Below are positions 50,811-59,279 of a stretch of 64,000 nucleotides of DNA, piece by piece. The number at the start of each line of letters is the position of its first letter. Position 1 is the first letter of the stretch. Below the pieces are notes generated by a model that saw only the letters and a list, made by a program, of their open reading frames with translations, made no database searches and was not told where the DNA came from. The position numbers and the translations under genes are program-made. This stretch comes from Roseibium sediminicola (GTDB lineage: Bacteria > Pseudomonadota > Alphaproteobacteria > Rhizobiales > Stappiaceae), in contig NZ_JALNMJ010000004.1 in the NCBI RefSeq assembly GCF_023156505.1, positions 1 to 64,000 of the forward strand. Direction: 5' to 3'.

Positions 50811-51884
50811 ATGAACAAATGCAATTTTTTGTATTTTTTAGTGGCTTTGCTGCTTTGCGGTAATCATCAAGCAACTGCGCAAACCACAACAACTGGTGAG
50901 ACAGTTGTTCTTGTTGGAGGGACGGCTCGAGGCGTGCCACTACATAGGGATGCCCGCCAAAGCCGATTTGGGTATGCCGATCCAGGAACATTCGCTGAAA
51001 TTGTCGACAAGAATGAGGACGGGAACTGGTTTTTAGTGAAGCTAGATTCTGCTCAGGCTTGGGTTCTTTCGCGATACACCAAGCCTTCCGCGGCGATTCA
51101 ACCAACTTCACCACCGTCGATCGACTATTCGCGTCTACTCGAAGCTGACTGTAGTGGATCAAACAAGCGATTGTTGAGCAATTCACTGTTTGCAATTTGC
51201 CAAGATGTGGAATGGCGTGTCCCCGTTTGGGTGGCGTATCTGATGAGAGGTGACGAGTTAGATGGTCCGGGAGAGCGTCACCGCTCGTCTTGGGAAACAG
51301 ACAATCGGCTTACACTGTCAGGTCAGGCAAACGATCGCGTCTATGCTGGCTCAGATTTTCACAAAGGGCATCTCGCGCCAGCACAGGCTTATGTCCGCAC
51401 CCAAGCAGCTGTCGATGGCACCCACATTTACACCAATGCCGTACCGCAGTTTGGAAGCATCAATTCTGGCGCATGGTCAAAGTTGGAAGCGGCCGTGCGC
51501 GTAATGGCAAAGTCAGGCGCAGATCTATGGATCGTCACCGGAAGCCTCTTTGTACCAATCGATCCCAGATGTCAGAAGAACCGGCCGCCTTTGCGTTGCC
51601 TCACAGTCGACACCAGCGGTCGACCAGACAGCCCTTCAAACAAAATGCGCGGGAAAATCGCTGTTCCGTCGCACACGTTCAAAGCGATTCTCTCTCAAAG
51701 TGACGGTCAATGGAGTGCACGCGCTTTCATAATGCCGAACATACCGCGCGGAGCCGGACAATTTCGTAACTACCGGTTCAGTGTAGACACTCTCGAAGAG
51801 ATGCTAGGCATCGATTTGTTTTCAACTTTGCCAGATGACATCGAGAACAAAATTGAAGAGCGTGCCACACAACTAACTCGATAA
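50811..51884 (+). CDS. Secreted DNA/RNA non-specific endonuclease with SH3-like domain
   Basis: 357 residues, GAGG before the ATG. A signal peptide covers residues 1-24 (FLYFLVALLLCG ... ATAQ). SH3-like beta domain at 30-92 (VVLVGGTARGVPLHRDARQS). The nuclease core has the beta-beta-alpha-metal motif D182-F-H-K-G-H187-L-A-P, in which H187 is the likely general base (usual form DRGHLAP), followed by YTNAVPQ and SGAWSKLE. It acts outside the cytoplasm. AT-rich, with an AT-rich 200-bp upstream region, so foreign to the late genes. It is probably a fitness or anti-competitor factor. Confidence 0.8.
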   Translation: MNKCNFLYFLVALLLCGNHQATAQTTTTGETVVLVGGTARGVPLHRDARQSRFGYADPGTFAEIVDKNEDGNWFLVKLDSAQAWVLSRYTKPSAAIQPTSPPSIDYSRLLEADCSGSNKRLLSNSLFAICQDVEWRVPVWVAYLMRGDELDGPGERHRSSWETDNRLTLSGQANDRVYAGSDFHKGHLAPAQAYVRTQAAVDGTHIYTNAVPQFGSINSGAWSKLEAAVRVMAKSGADLWIVTGSLFVPIDPRCQKNRPPLRCLTVDTSGRPDSPSNKMRGKIAVPSHTFKAILSQSDGQWSARAFIMPNIPRGAGQFRNYRFSVDTLEEMLGIDLFSTLPDDIENKIEERATQLTR

Positions 51885-51900
51885 TTTAATGGAGTTCAAA

Positions 51901-52548
51901 ATGTATCTTGATATATCAAAGGACTATCACTTAAAGAAATATTGGCAGATATGCAGCCTCATCATAGGCCTAGCTTTACTAGTGGTGATTATATCACTGC
52001 ATAGCAACGCCCCTTCCTCCACCGATACCGATAGTGTATCAGCGTTAGAGCCGCTGTTATTTGTCGTAGATCCAGTGCAAGCAGCCATCAGCACTCTCGG
52101 TGTCTTATTTATCATTGCCCTTTTTGTTGAACGTGCAAATGAGGTTTTTGTGTCCAGTACGCGACTGCTGGTACGAAAACAAGCTGAGCTAGAAATCGCA
52201 GCCATTGAAGCGGAACCTCTTGACGACGCATCAAAAGCAAATCTGGCACAGGCAAAAAAGACATTGCTCGCTTATCGGACCGGTACCCGGCTCGTAACAA
52301 TGACTTTTTCCGTTATTGTTTCCACTCTATTGGCGCTTGCAGGAACGCGTGCCCTCAGCCCACTATTAGAAGTTCAATTTGATGCACTGGCACAGGTTCA
52401 GTGGGCAGCGTTACAGTTCGTGGATATTCTGTTGACGGTTGCAATTATCAGCGGTGGTAGCAGCGGTATCCATACGCTTCTTTCGACCATAACTGACCAA
52501 TTTCCCAACAAGCAAAACTCCATCGACGCACAAACTACTCCTGGTTAG
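51901..52548 (+). CDS. Four-span membrane protein, right-end cargo
   Basis: 215 residues from the ATG at 51901 with GGAG six bases upstream. Hydrophobic spans near residues 15-32, 62-80, 125-145 and 160-182. A charged cytoplasmic loop (RKQAELEIAAIEAEPLDDAS) is in the middle, and the end carries GGSSGIHTLLSTITDQF. The G-G-x-x-G-I-H motif recalls uncharacterised small membrane proteins near phages and lipid transporters. Between the nuclease and a second membrane protein in an AT-rich island. Confidence 0.6.
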   Translation: MYLDISKDYHLKKYWQICSLIIGLALLVVIISLHSNAPSSTDTDSVSALEPLLFVVDPVQAAISTLGVLFIIALFVERANEVFVSSTRLLVRKQAELEIAAIEAEPLDDASKANLAQAKKTLLAYRTGTRLVTMTFSVIVSTLLALAGTRALSPLLEVQFDALAQVQWAALQFVDILLTVAIISGGSSGIHTLLSTITDQFPNKQNSIDAQTTPG

Positions 52549-52730
52549 GGCTGCAATACGTTGCAACACCAATAGGAATCCAAACACGCCGACAATTCCT
52601 CCACGTTCAGAGGTGCGCATGCGCTGAAGCTACACGTCCCGACCGCCTGGAAGCACTGGAAAGCGGCAGCCCGATGATCGGGCATAATTCACCGAAACGA
52701 AATGGCGGTTGACATTTAGTGGAGACCCGA

Positions 52731-53405
52731 ATGGAAAAACCCGAAACCGAATTACGTGTAAAAGTAAAACAAAACCCGATTGATAACATTATCTCCACCG
52801 TATTTGACATATTGAATATTGCAAATAAAAACAACGTTGTTACGCTGTTGCTAGCCACTATTTGCATAAATTTGGTGGGATACTTCTACAATTGGGCTGT
52901 CTTCTACCGATACGGTTTTTCCTATGCAGACTTTGCCGCTCCATCGGATTTCATTTTGGGTGCGTTGAACAAACCCCTTGTCCTCTTTTATTCGCTCAGC
53001 ATAGCAGTGCTAGGCGCTTTCGGCATTATGTGGAGCAGATTAAAATCCAACTTCGATGAATCTGATTACATCCCCAAAAGTAGGTTTGACAAAATTGCTT
53101 GGTATTTTTGGGGGCGAAACCTTGATTCCGACACCCGCAGGAGACAGCTTACAGCGTTCTCAGCTACTTATTTGATCTGCGGAATCATAATTGTCCCAAT
53201 GGCGGCCGGTTACTTTTTAGGCTCTGGAGATGATTCAGAATTCCGTTTTGTTTGCGAGACCTACCGAGGCGACAAGAAGATCGCAGCTATCGCTGTTGGC
53301 ACACTTAGGTCCTCCACGGGATCACATTTCCTAATTACCAAAACGGGAAGCGTCTCCATGATTATTCCAAAAAGCTGCGTAACAAGCATAGAAACTGATT
53401 TCTGA
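52731..53405 (+). CDS. Membrane protein, right-end cargo
   Basis: 224 residues from the ATG at 52731 with TGGAGA upstream. Hydrophobic segments at about 30-55, 76-98 and 140-165. A soluble C-terminal part includes RFVCETYRGDKKIAAIAVGT and SHFLITKTGSVSMIIPKSCV, a beta-like domain probably on one membrane face. AT-rich like its neighbours. It is the last gene before attR. No family recognised. 52549-52730 contains no gene. Confidence 0.6.
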   Translation: MEKPETELRVKVKQNPIDNIISTVFDILNIANKNNVVTLLLATICINLVGYFYNWAVFYRYGFSYADFAAPSDFILGALNKPLVLFYSLSIAVLGAFGIMWSRLKSNFDESDYIPKSRFDKIAWYFWGRNLDSDTRRRQLTAFSATYLICGIIIVPMAAGYFLGSGDDSEFRFVCETYRGDKKIAAIAVGTLRSSTGSHFLITKTGSVSMIIPKSCVTSIETDF

Positions 53406-53438
53406 ATTACGCGTTCAGGATCTTCAAATGCCCCCCGA

Positions 53439-53460
53439 CGTCCCGAAATAGTCCCGAACT
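53439..53460. repeat. Probable integrase arm sites, right end
   Basis: Tandem CGTCCCGAAAT (53439-53449) and AGTCCCGAACT (53450-53460), variants of the left-end pair at 2994-3015, about 75 bp inside attR. The rest of 53406-53533 is non-coding attachment DNA. Confidence 0.5.
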
Positions 53461-53533
53461 CACCTCTTCAGGCACGTCTTTGAGCTGATTTTCGTGAAGA
53501 TTTTCAGGGATTTGCGGGTTTGGGCCAGAAACC

Positions 53534-53572
<39 letters not shown>

Positions 53573-53589
53573 ACGCCTGATTGCGCGGG

Positions 53590-53617
53590 TTTATCCGCGT
53601 TCGGCCGGGGCGTCAAG
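53590..53617 (-). promoter_or_regulatory. Stranded host tRNA-Pro promoter
   Basis: CTTGAC (53612-53617), 16 bp, GATAAA (53590-53595) on the minus strand, ending 17 bp before the half-tRNA. It is the ancestral tRNA-Pro promoter, now firing leftward through attR into the phage end and antisense to the 52731 gene. The 113 bp between attR and the DUF192 gene otherwise show nothing. Confidence 0.7.
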
Positions 53618-53685
53618 GGAGAAGACAAACGGACGAGATCGCTGTGGATAGGCTGATCAGAAGACGTTCAATTTACGCCCTCCCC

Positions 53686-54183
53686 CTACTCCGCCCCCAT
53701 CGACGGGCTTTCCACCCTGTCCCCGGCGGTAATCCCGAGCTTCTTCGCAATCCCCGCATTCACCTCCAGCACATATTGCGCCGGGCCGTCAGAGGGGATG
53801 GCGTCGAGGGAGAAGGGTTCGGTGTCGGCGGCGATGCTGACGATCTTGCCGTTGGCGCCGATATAGATGATGTCGAGCGGCAAGGGCGTGTTCTTCATCC
53901 AGAAATAGCGCTGGCCCTCGCCCTCGAACAGGAACAGCATGCCGTGGTCGGCGGGCATTTCCTCGCGAAACATCAGCCCCATGGAGCGCTGCCGGTCGGT
54001 CGCGGCGATTTCAACCTCGAAGCGATGCTCCGTGTCTCCGGAAAAGACGAACAGGGTCTCGACCGGAAGGCCCTTCTGGCTTTCGTCGGCAAAACCGGGT
54101 GCGACCGGGGCCGCCAGCAGCAGGACCAGACCGACAAAGGCAGCAAGCCGCGGAAGATGGGAGTTGAAATTCTGAAACCGCAT
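53686..54183 (-). CDS. DUF192 family exported protein
   Basis: 165 residues. N-terminal signal peptide (LAAFVGLVLLLAAPVAPGFA). The body has FEVEIAATDRQRSMGLMFRE, MLFLFEGEGQRYFWMKNTPL and PLDIIYIGANGKIVSIAADT, the full DUF192 signature. A small periplasmic beta-barrel-like protein of unknown biochemical role, often single-copy in alphaproteobacteria. First intact chromosomal gene after attR. Confidence 0.9.
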   Translation of the reverse strand: MRFQNFNSHLPRLAAFVGLVLLLAAPVAPGFADESQKGLPVETLFVFSGDTEHRFEVEIAATDRQRSMGLMFREEMPADHGMLFLFEGEGQRYFWMKNTPLPLDIIYIGANGKIVSIAADTEPFSLDAIPSDGPAQYVLEVNAGIAKKLGITAGDRVESPSMGAE

Positions 54184-54337
54184 ACGTCGCCGCCTGTCAT
54201 CTCGTTATGCGCCAAGCCCTCATATAGGCATAGATTTCTTGAACGCGCATCAAGGCGACATCATGGTCGTGCGCGGCGGCACTTGAAACGGCAAGCAACC
54301 GCTTAGCAGGGCAGTCCGGTTCCCGTCCGGGCAGTAT

Positions 54338-55189
54338 TCAGATCAACAGCGCGGTCTTCACGTCGGCGTGGGGTCCGCGCAGGTGCAGCACGATCTGCTT
54401 GAAGATATCTACGGGCTTGTAAGGATATTCGATGATCTCGTCGATGCCGCAATCCATGATCGCCTCGCGGATGCCGCCATGCATGTTGGGCGCCGCCAGC
54501 ACCACGTATTTCGCGACCTTCTCGTCGGCCCGTCGCTCCTTCAGGTCTTCCAGGTAAAAATGCACCGGCTGGCTGTAGACCAGAAAGACGATTTCATCCT
54601 GCTGGGGGGAAAAACCGTTGCCCTTCAGGGCGTCCTCGCGCACCGTGCGCACTTCGCAGCCAAGGTCCAGCAAGGCGGTGTTGATCGGTGCGACCAGCTG
54701 AATGTTGTTGGAGACCATCGCAACCCTGACCGCGCCCCGGTTCACCTTTAGTCCCAGGAGCTGGTTTTCGATCACCTGCAGCCTGGCCCGGTTCATGTCC
54801 TCGATCCGCTTGACCTCGCGCAGCCGGCTTTCCACCGTCGCCAGCAACAGGTCGTAGTCAATCGGCTTGGTCAGGTAATCGTCGACCCCCATGCGCTTGC
54901 CGGCGATGATGTCCTCGCGCGTCGCCTTGGCGGTCAGAAAGATGAAGGGAACGGTGTCCAGCTCGCGATATTCGCGCCGGACATGCTGCAACAGCCCCGG
55001 CCCGTCCAGTTCCGGCATCATCATGTCGCACAGGATCAGGTCCGGCCTGCCGGCCTGAAGGCATTTGATGGCCTCAATGCCGTTCATGGCCGTTTCGGCC
55101 AGATATCCCGCCTCCTCCAGCTCCTCGGTGAGGTCTTCCAGGAGATTGGGCTCGTCTTCCACGCACAGTATTTTGAGTTTTTGTTGCAT
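54338..55189 (-). CDS. Two-component response regulator with C-terminal receiver-like domain
   Basis: 283 residues. Receiver domain 1-120: LCVEDEPNLLEDLTEELEEA (acid pair), phospho-acceptor Asp in LILCDMMMPELDG, switch Thr and Lys in FIFLTAKA and DDYLTKPID. After a helix, residues 155-280 form a second alpha/beta unit (VRVAMVSNNIQLVAPINTAL ... IIEYPYKPVDIFKQIVLHL) like a degenerate receiver. No DNA-binding domain, so a signalling adaptor. Encoded just after the kinase at 55207, its probable partner. Confidence 0.85.
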   Translation of the reverse strand: MQQKLKILCVEDEPNLLEDLTEELEEAGYLAETAMNGIEAIKCLQAGRPDLILCDMMMPELDGPGLLQHVRREYRELDTVPFIFLTAKATREDIIAGKRMGVDDYLTKPIDYDLLLATVESRLREVKRIEDMNRARLQVIENQLLGLKVNRGAVRVAMVSNNIQLVAPINTALLDLGCEVRTVREDALKGNGFSPQQDEIVFLVYSQPVHFYLEDLKERRADEKVAKYVVLAAPNMHGGIREAIMDCGIDEIIEYPYKPVDIFKQIVLHLRGPHADVKTALLI

Positions 55190-55206
55190 CTGTCTTCTCT
55201 TTTTGA

Positions 55207-56778
55207 TCAGGCAACCGACCGGACCTGTTCGTCCGGAAAGTCGCTCCTTTCAGGCAACCGGATCACGATCCGGCTGCCTTCGCCGACCTTGCTGTCGATG
55301 TGAATCTCGCCGTTGTGCAGCTCGATGGCGCGCGCGGCCATGTTGAGGCCGATGCCGGTTCCCGGAATGCCGCTCGAGGTGGACGCCCGGAAATACTTGT
55401 CGAACACCTTGCCGATTTCAGGCTCGGGAATACCGACGCCCTGATCCGAAACCGCAATTTCGATGACACCGCCGGTGACCGCGCCGGTGATCGAGACCCG
55501 GGCGGCGTTGGGTGAATATTTGACGGCGTTGGACAGGAGGTTCTCGATGCACAGCTCAACCAGCTTTTCGTCGAAGTCGTAGCTGTCGGGCAACGCCGAG
55601 ACATCGATTTCGATCGCATGGGTGGAGCAGGCTTCGGTAAAATTAGCGCAGATCCGCTGAACCGTGTCCCGGAACGGCTGCCGCCGCCTGTTCAGCTCCA
55701 GACCCTTTGTCTGCGCCAGCGAGAAATCCAGGAAACGGTTGATTAGATATTGCATGCGGGAGACAGATTCGCGGATCTTGCCGAGCCGGCCGTACAGTTT
55801 TTCCGGCGCCATTGTGTCCCTGCCGCGGAGAATCCTCTGCGCGTTGCTGTCGATGATCGCCAGCGGCGTGCGGAATTCATGCGAGGCCATGGAGACGAAT
55901 TCGCGCTGCATTTCCGTCAGCTGCTTTTCCTGCTGCAACAACTTGACCAGCTCATCGGTGTGCTGGCGCAGGTTGTTTTGCTGCTTCTTGTATTCGGTGA
56001 TCTCGGAAAAGACGGAAATGATGCCGCCGTCGGTCGACCAGGAATGGGAGATCCGGTACCACTTGCCGTTCGGAAAACACCGTTCCAGCCACGGAACATC
56101 CGGATCCATGATGTCCTCAAGGCTCCTTTCCGGATCGTCTGGAAAAAGGCAACACATAAGGTTGGTGACCGTCGCCCCGGTGCTGACATAGCCGGTGATG
56201 TTCGGATGAATGGTCTTCATCTTGTCGTTGGCAAGGACGATCCGTCCCGTGCTGTCCGCAATGGTCATGCCGTCGCGTATGCCGTTGATCGCGTTCAGGA
56301 GAAGGTCCCGGTTCTCCATGAGCTGCTGGGTCTTGTGGTCCAGCCGGTGGGCCAGCTCCTGCCTGGCTGTGAGCAGGTCCCGCTCCTGGCGGCGCGCCTC
56401 GGTCACATCGCTGTAGAGCGTTACGAACCCGCCGCCGGTGATGGGGGTTCCCTGAACCCGCAACACGGTTCCGTTGGGACGAACCCGCTCAAAATCATGC
56501 GGCTCGAACAGGCGCGCTTTTTCCACCCGTACGCGGACCTGCTCGTCCGGGTCACCTGGGCCATAATCACCCCGCTCGGCATTGAAACGGAACAGTTGCT
56601 CCAGGTTTGGACAGAGGAGCAGGACATCGAAGGGAATGTCGAGAAGCGTCTGGGCGGCTTCGTTGACCAGAAGAAGATCGAGGTTCTCGTCGACAACCGT
56701 AAGGCCCTGATGAACCGTTTCCATCAAACAGTTCAACAGGCTGGTGTTGTCGCAACCTGTCTTCACAAAATTCGTCAC
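55207..56778 (-). CDS. PAS histidine kinase, soluble
   Basis: 523 residues, no membrane segment. Two PAS domains (about 10-125 and 150-270), a coiled-coil linker (NLRQHTDELVKLLQQEKQLT), HisKA with MASHEFRTPLAIIDSNAQRI (the His is the phosphorylation site), and HATPase_c with N box LLSNAVKYSPNA, G1 VSDQGVGIPEPE and G2 GTGIGLNMAARA. Presumably phosphorylates the downstream response regulator 17 bp away. The sensed signal is unknown. Confidence 0.9.
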   Translation of the reverse strand: MTNFVKTGCDNTSLLNCLMETVHQGLTVVDENLDLLLVNEAAQTLLDIPFDVLLLCPNLEQLFRFNAERGDYGPGDPDEQVRVRVEKARLFEPHDFERVRPNGTVLRVQGTPITGGGFVTLYSDVTEARRQERDLLTARQELAHRLDHKTQQLMENRDLLLNAINGIRDGMTIADSTGRIVLANDKMKTIHPNITGYVSTGATVTNLMCCLFPDDPERSLEDIMDPDVPWLERCFPNGKWYRISHSWSTDGGIISVFSEITEYKKQQNNLRQHTDELVKLLQQEKQLTEMQREFVSMASHEFRTPLAIIDSNAQRILRGRDTMAPEKLYGRLGKIRESVSRMQYLINRFLDFSLAQTKGLELNRRRQPFRDTVQRICANFTEACSTHAIEIDVSALPDSYDFDEKLVELCIENLLSNAVKYSPNAARVSITGAVTGGVIEIAVSDQGVGIPEPEIGKVFDKYFRASTSSGIPGTGIGLNMAARAIELHNGEIHIDSKVGEGSRIVIRLPERSDFPDEQVRSVA

Positions 56779-56979
56779 GGCACTTGTCGCCTATCGGGTC
56801 ATTTACCGTGACTATTTTCAGATCCGATTTGTAAAATAAGACATAACCCAACGTCAGAATCCAGGTCCGACTTCGCGATCAAGCAACAACGACAGTGGAC
56901 CAAACGCCAATCACGACAACTTGGAGTACTTTTACTTAAAAACAGCGACCGGAAGATGCACCCTTAAGGCCAGGCCAAC

Positions 56980-57004
56980 AAAAAAGGCCGGAACAAGTCC
57001 GGCC
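56980..57004 (-). terminator. Terminator of the cold-shock gene
   Basis: GGCCGGA, a five-base loop, TCCGGCC and six T on the minus strand, about 34 bp after the stop of the cold-shock gene. Confidence 0.85.
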
Positions 57005-57037
57005 CAAGGGAATGCGCAATGCAATGTCAGTAAGGGG

Positions 57038-57619
57038 TCAATGGGAGGCCGGGATGTGGGTACCCGTTCCCACCGGCCGGATTTCTGCGGCCATACGGCC
57101 TTTGGGGCCTTCGCCGAAGCGGACCAGAACGTCCTGGCCGGGCCGCAGCTCGGTGATGCCGAAGCGGCGCAGTGTCTCCATGTGAATGAAGATGTCTTCC
57201 GACCCCTCACCCTGGGTCAGGAAGCCGAAGCCCTTGACCCGGTTGAACCATTTCACGGTAGCCTTCTCAAAACCGCTTTCCGCGACGACCTGGACATGGG
57301 TCCGGGACGGCGGCAGCTGCGAGGGATGTGTTGCGGTGGTCTCGTCCATCGACAGGATGCGGAAGGCCTGCAGACCGCGTGGCCGGTCCAGGACTTCGCA
57401 AACGACCCGCGCGCCTTCATAGGCCGTCTGATAGCCGTCCCGCCTGAGGCAGGTGACATGGAGGAGGATATCGCCCTCTCCGCTGTCCGGCACGATGAAG
57501 CCGTAGCCTTTGCCGACATCGAACCACTTAATCGTTCCGGCAATCTCGAATACGTCAACGGCAACATCTTCCGTCAGTGCTTCGAGTGCGCGGGGTTCCC
57601 GTGCGGTTTTGACCCCCAT
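57038..57619 (-). CDS. Double cold-shock domain protein
   Basis: 193 residues from the ATG at 57619, chosen because AAAAGGG precedes it; an ATG at 57652 would add 11. Two cold-shock domains: GTIKWFDVGKGYGFIVPDSG with DILLHVTCLR, and ATVKWFNRVKGFGFLTQGEG with DIFIHMETLR. Each has the RNP-1 (K-G-[YF]-G-F) and RNP-2 motifs for single-stranded RNA/DNA. Tandem-domain versions are typical of alphaproteobacteria and act as RNA chaperones. Confidence 0.9.
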   Translation of the reverse strand: MGVKTAREPRALEALTEDVAVDVFEIAGTIKWFDVGKGYGFIVPDSGEGDILLHVTCLRRDGYQTAYEGARVVCEVLDRPRGLQAFRILSMDETTATHPSQLPPSRTHVQVVAESGFEKATVKWFNRVKGFGFLTQGEGSEDIFIHMETLRRFGITELRPGQDVLVRFGEGPKGRMAAEIRPVGTGTHIPASH

Positions 57620-57757
57620 AGCCCTTTTGTCCCGTTTTTTGGTCCGCATCATTCAGCTGAAGACAAAAATCGACTCGCCTGTCAGCTGATTCCTAACAAA
57701 AGGATAACATTGTGCTTATGGACGAGAAGGGAAATAAACGGACTAACCACAGACCAT

Positions 57758-58537
57758 TTACGGAATATCCGGCTGTTCTTCCCGAAATTTCGCAAATGTT
57801 TGAGCTAAAGGCGTGCGAATGACTGTTGACGCCAACGAATCGAGCGGCGTTTCTTCGGCATTGAGAATCACCAGCTCCGCGCCGGCCTTAACCGCGATCG
57901 CAGGCAATTGCGCCGCCGGATGCACCACCAGCGAAGAGCCGAGCACCAGAAACAGGTCACAGTCCTGCGCCGCCTCGGCCGCCTGATAGAGCGCCTCCTC
58001 CGGCATCTGCTGTCCGAAACTGATCACCGCCGCTTTCAAAAGACCGCCGCAGTCTCCGCAGCGTGGACTTTGACCGGCCTCCACAAAAGACAGCTGGCCC
58101 TCAAGTTCCGCGCGGGCACCGCAGTCCAGGCAGGTGGCATATGTGGAATTGCCGTGAATTTCGATAAGCCGGTTCTGCGGAAATCCCGCCCTTTGGTGCA
58201 GCCCGTCGACATTCTGGGTGATCAGGCAGGTCAGGTGTCCCGACGAGGCAAGGGCTGAAAGCGCAAGATGCGCGGCGTTCGGCTCCGCCTTGTCGAAAAA
58301 GTCCCGCATCTCGAAGCGCCGGTCCCAGTCTTCCAGCCGGCTGGCTTCGTCCGCAACGAAGTCCTGGTATTGAATCGGCTGGCGCCGGGACCATATCCCG
58401 CCGGGTGAGCGGAAATCCGGAACGCCGGATTCCGTCGAAATCCCCGCCCCGGTCAGGGCCACGATCCGCTGGTAGGAACCGTTCGTGAACTGTGCCACAA
58501 AGTCCTGCGCTTCGGGCAGGCTGGTTATCGTTGTCAT
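57758..58537 (-). CDS. NAD-dependent protein deacylase, Sir2 family
   Basis: 259 residues from the ATG at 58537 after CAGGGAAC. GAGISTESGVPDFRSPGGIW binds NAD, TQNVDGLHQRAG and LIEIHGN hold the catalytic His, and CLDC ... CGDC form the zinc site. VLGSSLVVHPAAQLP and a C-terminal ILNAEETPLDS complete the Rossmann fold. Removes acyl groups from lysines, making nicotinamide and O-acyl-ADP-ribose. Divergent from gloA. Confidence 0.92.
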   Translation of the reverse strand: MTTITSLPEAQDFVAQFTNGSYQRIVALTGAGISTESGVPDFRSPGGIWSRRQPIQYQDFVADEASRLEDWDRRFEMRDFFDKAEPNAAHLALSALASSGHLTCLITQNVDGLHQRAGFPQNRLIEIHGNSTYATCLDCGARAELEGQLSFVEAGQSPRCGDCGGLLKAAVISFGQQMPEEALYQAAEAAQDCDLFLVLGSSLVVHPAAQLPAIAVKAGAELVILNAEETPLDSLASTVIRTPLAQTFAKFREEQPDIP

Positions 58538-58593
58538 CGACCGGTTCCCTGCCCTGACACCCATCTCCCTCGCCTGAGGAAAAGGATTAAGAC

Positions 58594-59034
58594 ATGCGTT
58601 ATCTGCACACGATGGTCCGCGTGACCAGCATTGAAGACTCGCTCGATTTTTATTGCAACAAGATGGGCATGACCGAGGTCCGCCGCTACGAAAACGAGAA
58701 GGGCCGCTTCACCCTGATCTTTCTCGCCGGTTCCGAGGATGTCGAAGCCGGCAAGGCCAACGCCGCGCCGCTTCTGGAGCTGACCTACAACTGGGATCCG
58801 GAAGAATATTCCGGCGGCCGCAATTTCGGCCACCTCGCCTACGAGGTCGATAACATCTACGAGTTTTGCGAAAACCTGCAGAAAAAAGGCGTCACCATCA
58901 ACCGTCCGCCGCGCGACGGCCGCATGGCCTTCGTTCGTTCGCCGGACAACATTTCCTTCGAGCTGCTCCAAAAGGGCGAAGCGCTTGAAATCAAAGACCC
59001 CTGGGCCTCGATGCCGAACACCGGCGAGTGGTAA
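58594..59034 (+). CDS. gloA: Lactoylglutathione lyase (glyoxalase I)
   Basis: 146 residues, AGGAAAAGG upstream. Glyoxalase fold of two beta-alpha-beta-beta-beta units: [20 protein letters not shown] with His5 as the first metal ligand, LLELTYNW with Glu, [16 protein letters not shown] with His, and ISFELLQ with the last Glu. Converts the methylglyoxal-glutathione hemithioacetal to S-D-lactoylglutathione. The retained metal set and short length fit the Ni/Co-type bacterial enzyme. Confidence 0.95.
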   Translation: MRYLHTMVRVTSIEDSLDFYCNKMGMTEVRRYENEKGRFTLIFLAGSEDVEAGKANAAPLLELTYNWDPEEYSGGRNFGHLAYEVDNIYEFCENLQKKGVTINRPPRDGRMAFVRSPDNISFELLQKGEALEIKDPWASMPNTGEW

Positions 59035-59058
59035 CAGGACGAGGTTTTCAACAGACTG

Positions 59059-59085
59059 GGGCCCGGATTTCCGGGCCCTTAAAAA
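59059..59085 (+). terminator. Probable gloA terminator
   Basis: GGGCCCGG, ATTT loop, CCGGGCCC (59059-59078 with flanking pair) then TTAAAAAATT. Strong stem but poor T-run, so efficiency is uncertain. Confidence 0.5.
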
Positions 59086-59159
59086 ATTGTCGCAAAGGCT
59101 CTTGCGGGCCAAACCATTCCCGCCTATAAGCCTCCCCACGACGCAGCCGCGTCGACCGC

Positions 59160-59235
59160 GCGCCCATCGTCTAGCGGTCTAGGACGCCGCCCTTTCACGG
59201 CGGAAACACGGGTTCGAGTCCCGTTGGGCGTGCCA
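59160..59235 (+). tRNA. tRNA-Glu (anticodon TTC)
   Basis: 76 nt. Acceptor GCGCCCA against TGGGCGT, anticodon loop CTTTCAC (TTC), T arm GGTTCGAGTCC, encoded CCA. Lies between gloA and the cyclase-like gene, not associated with an element. Confidence 0.95.
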
Positions 59236-59279
59236 GTTTTTTCCGGCACAAAACAAGTCAGTTGATACAGCGCTGCCGC

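Noticed and set aside
56905..56940. AGTACT word upstream of the cold-shock gene terminator considered as a third leader copy
   Set aside because: Only one AGTACT is present, with no second copy at three bases, no GTCAGCAAC and no CTAC-loop hairpin.
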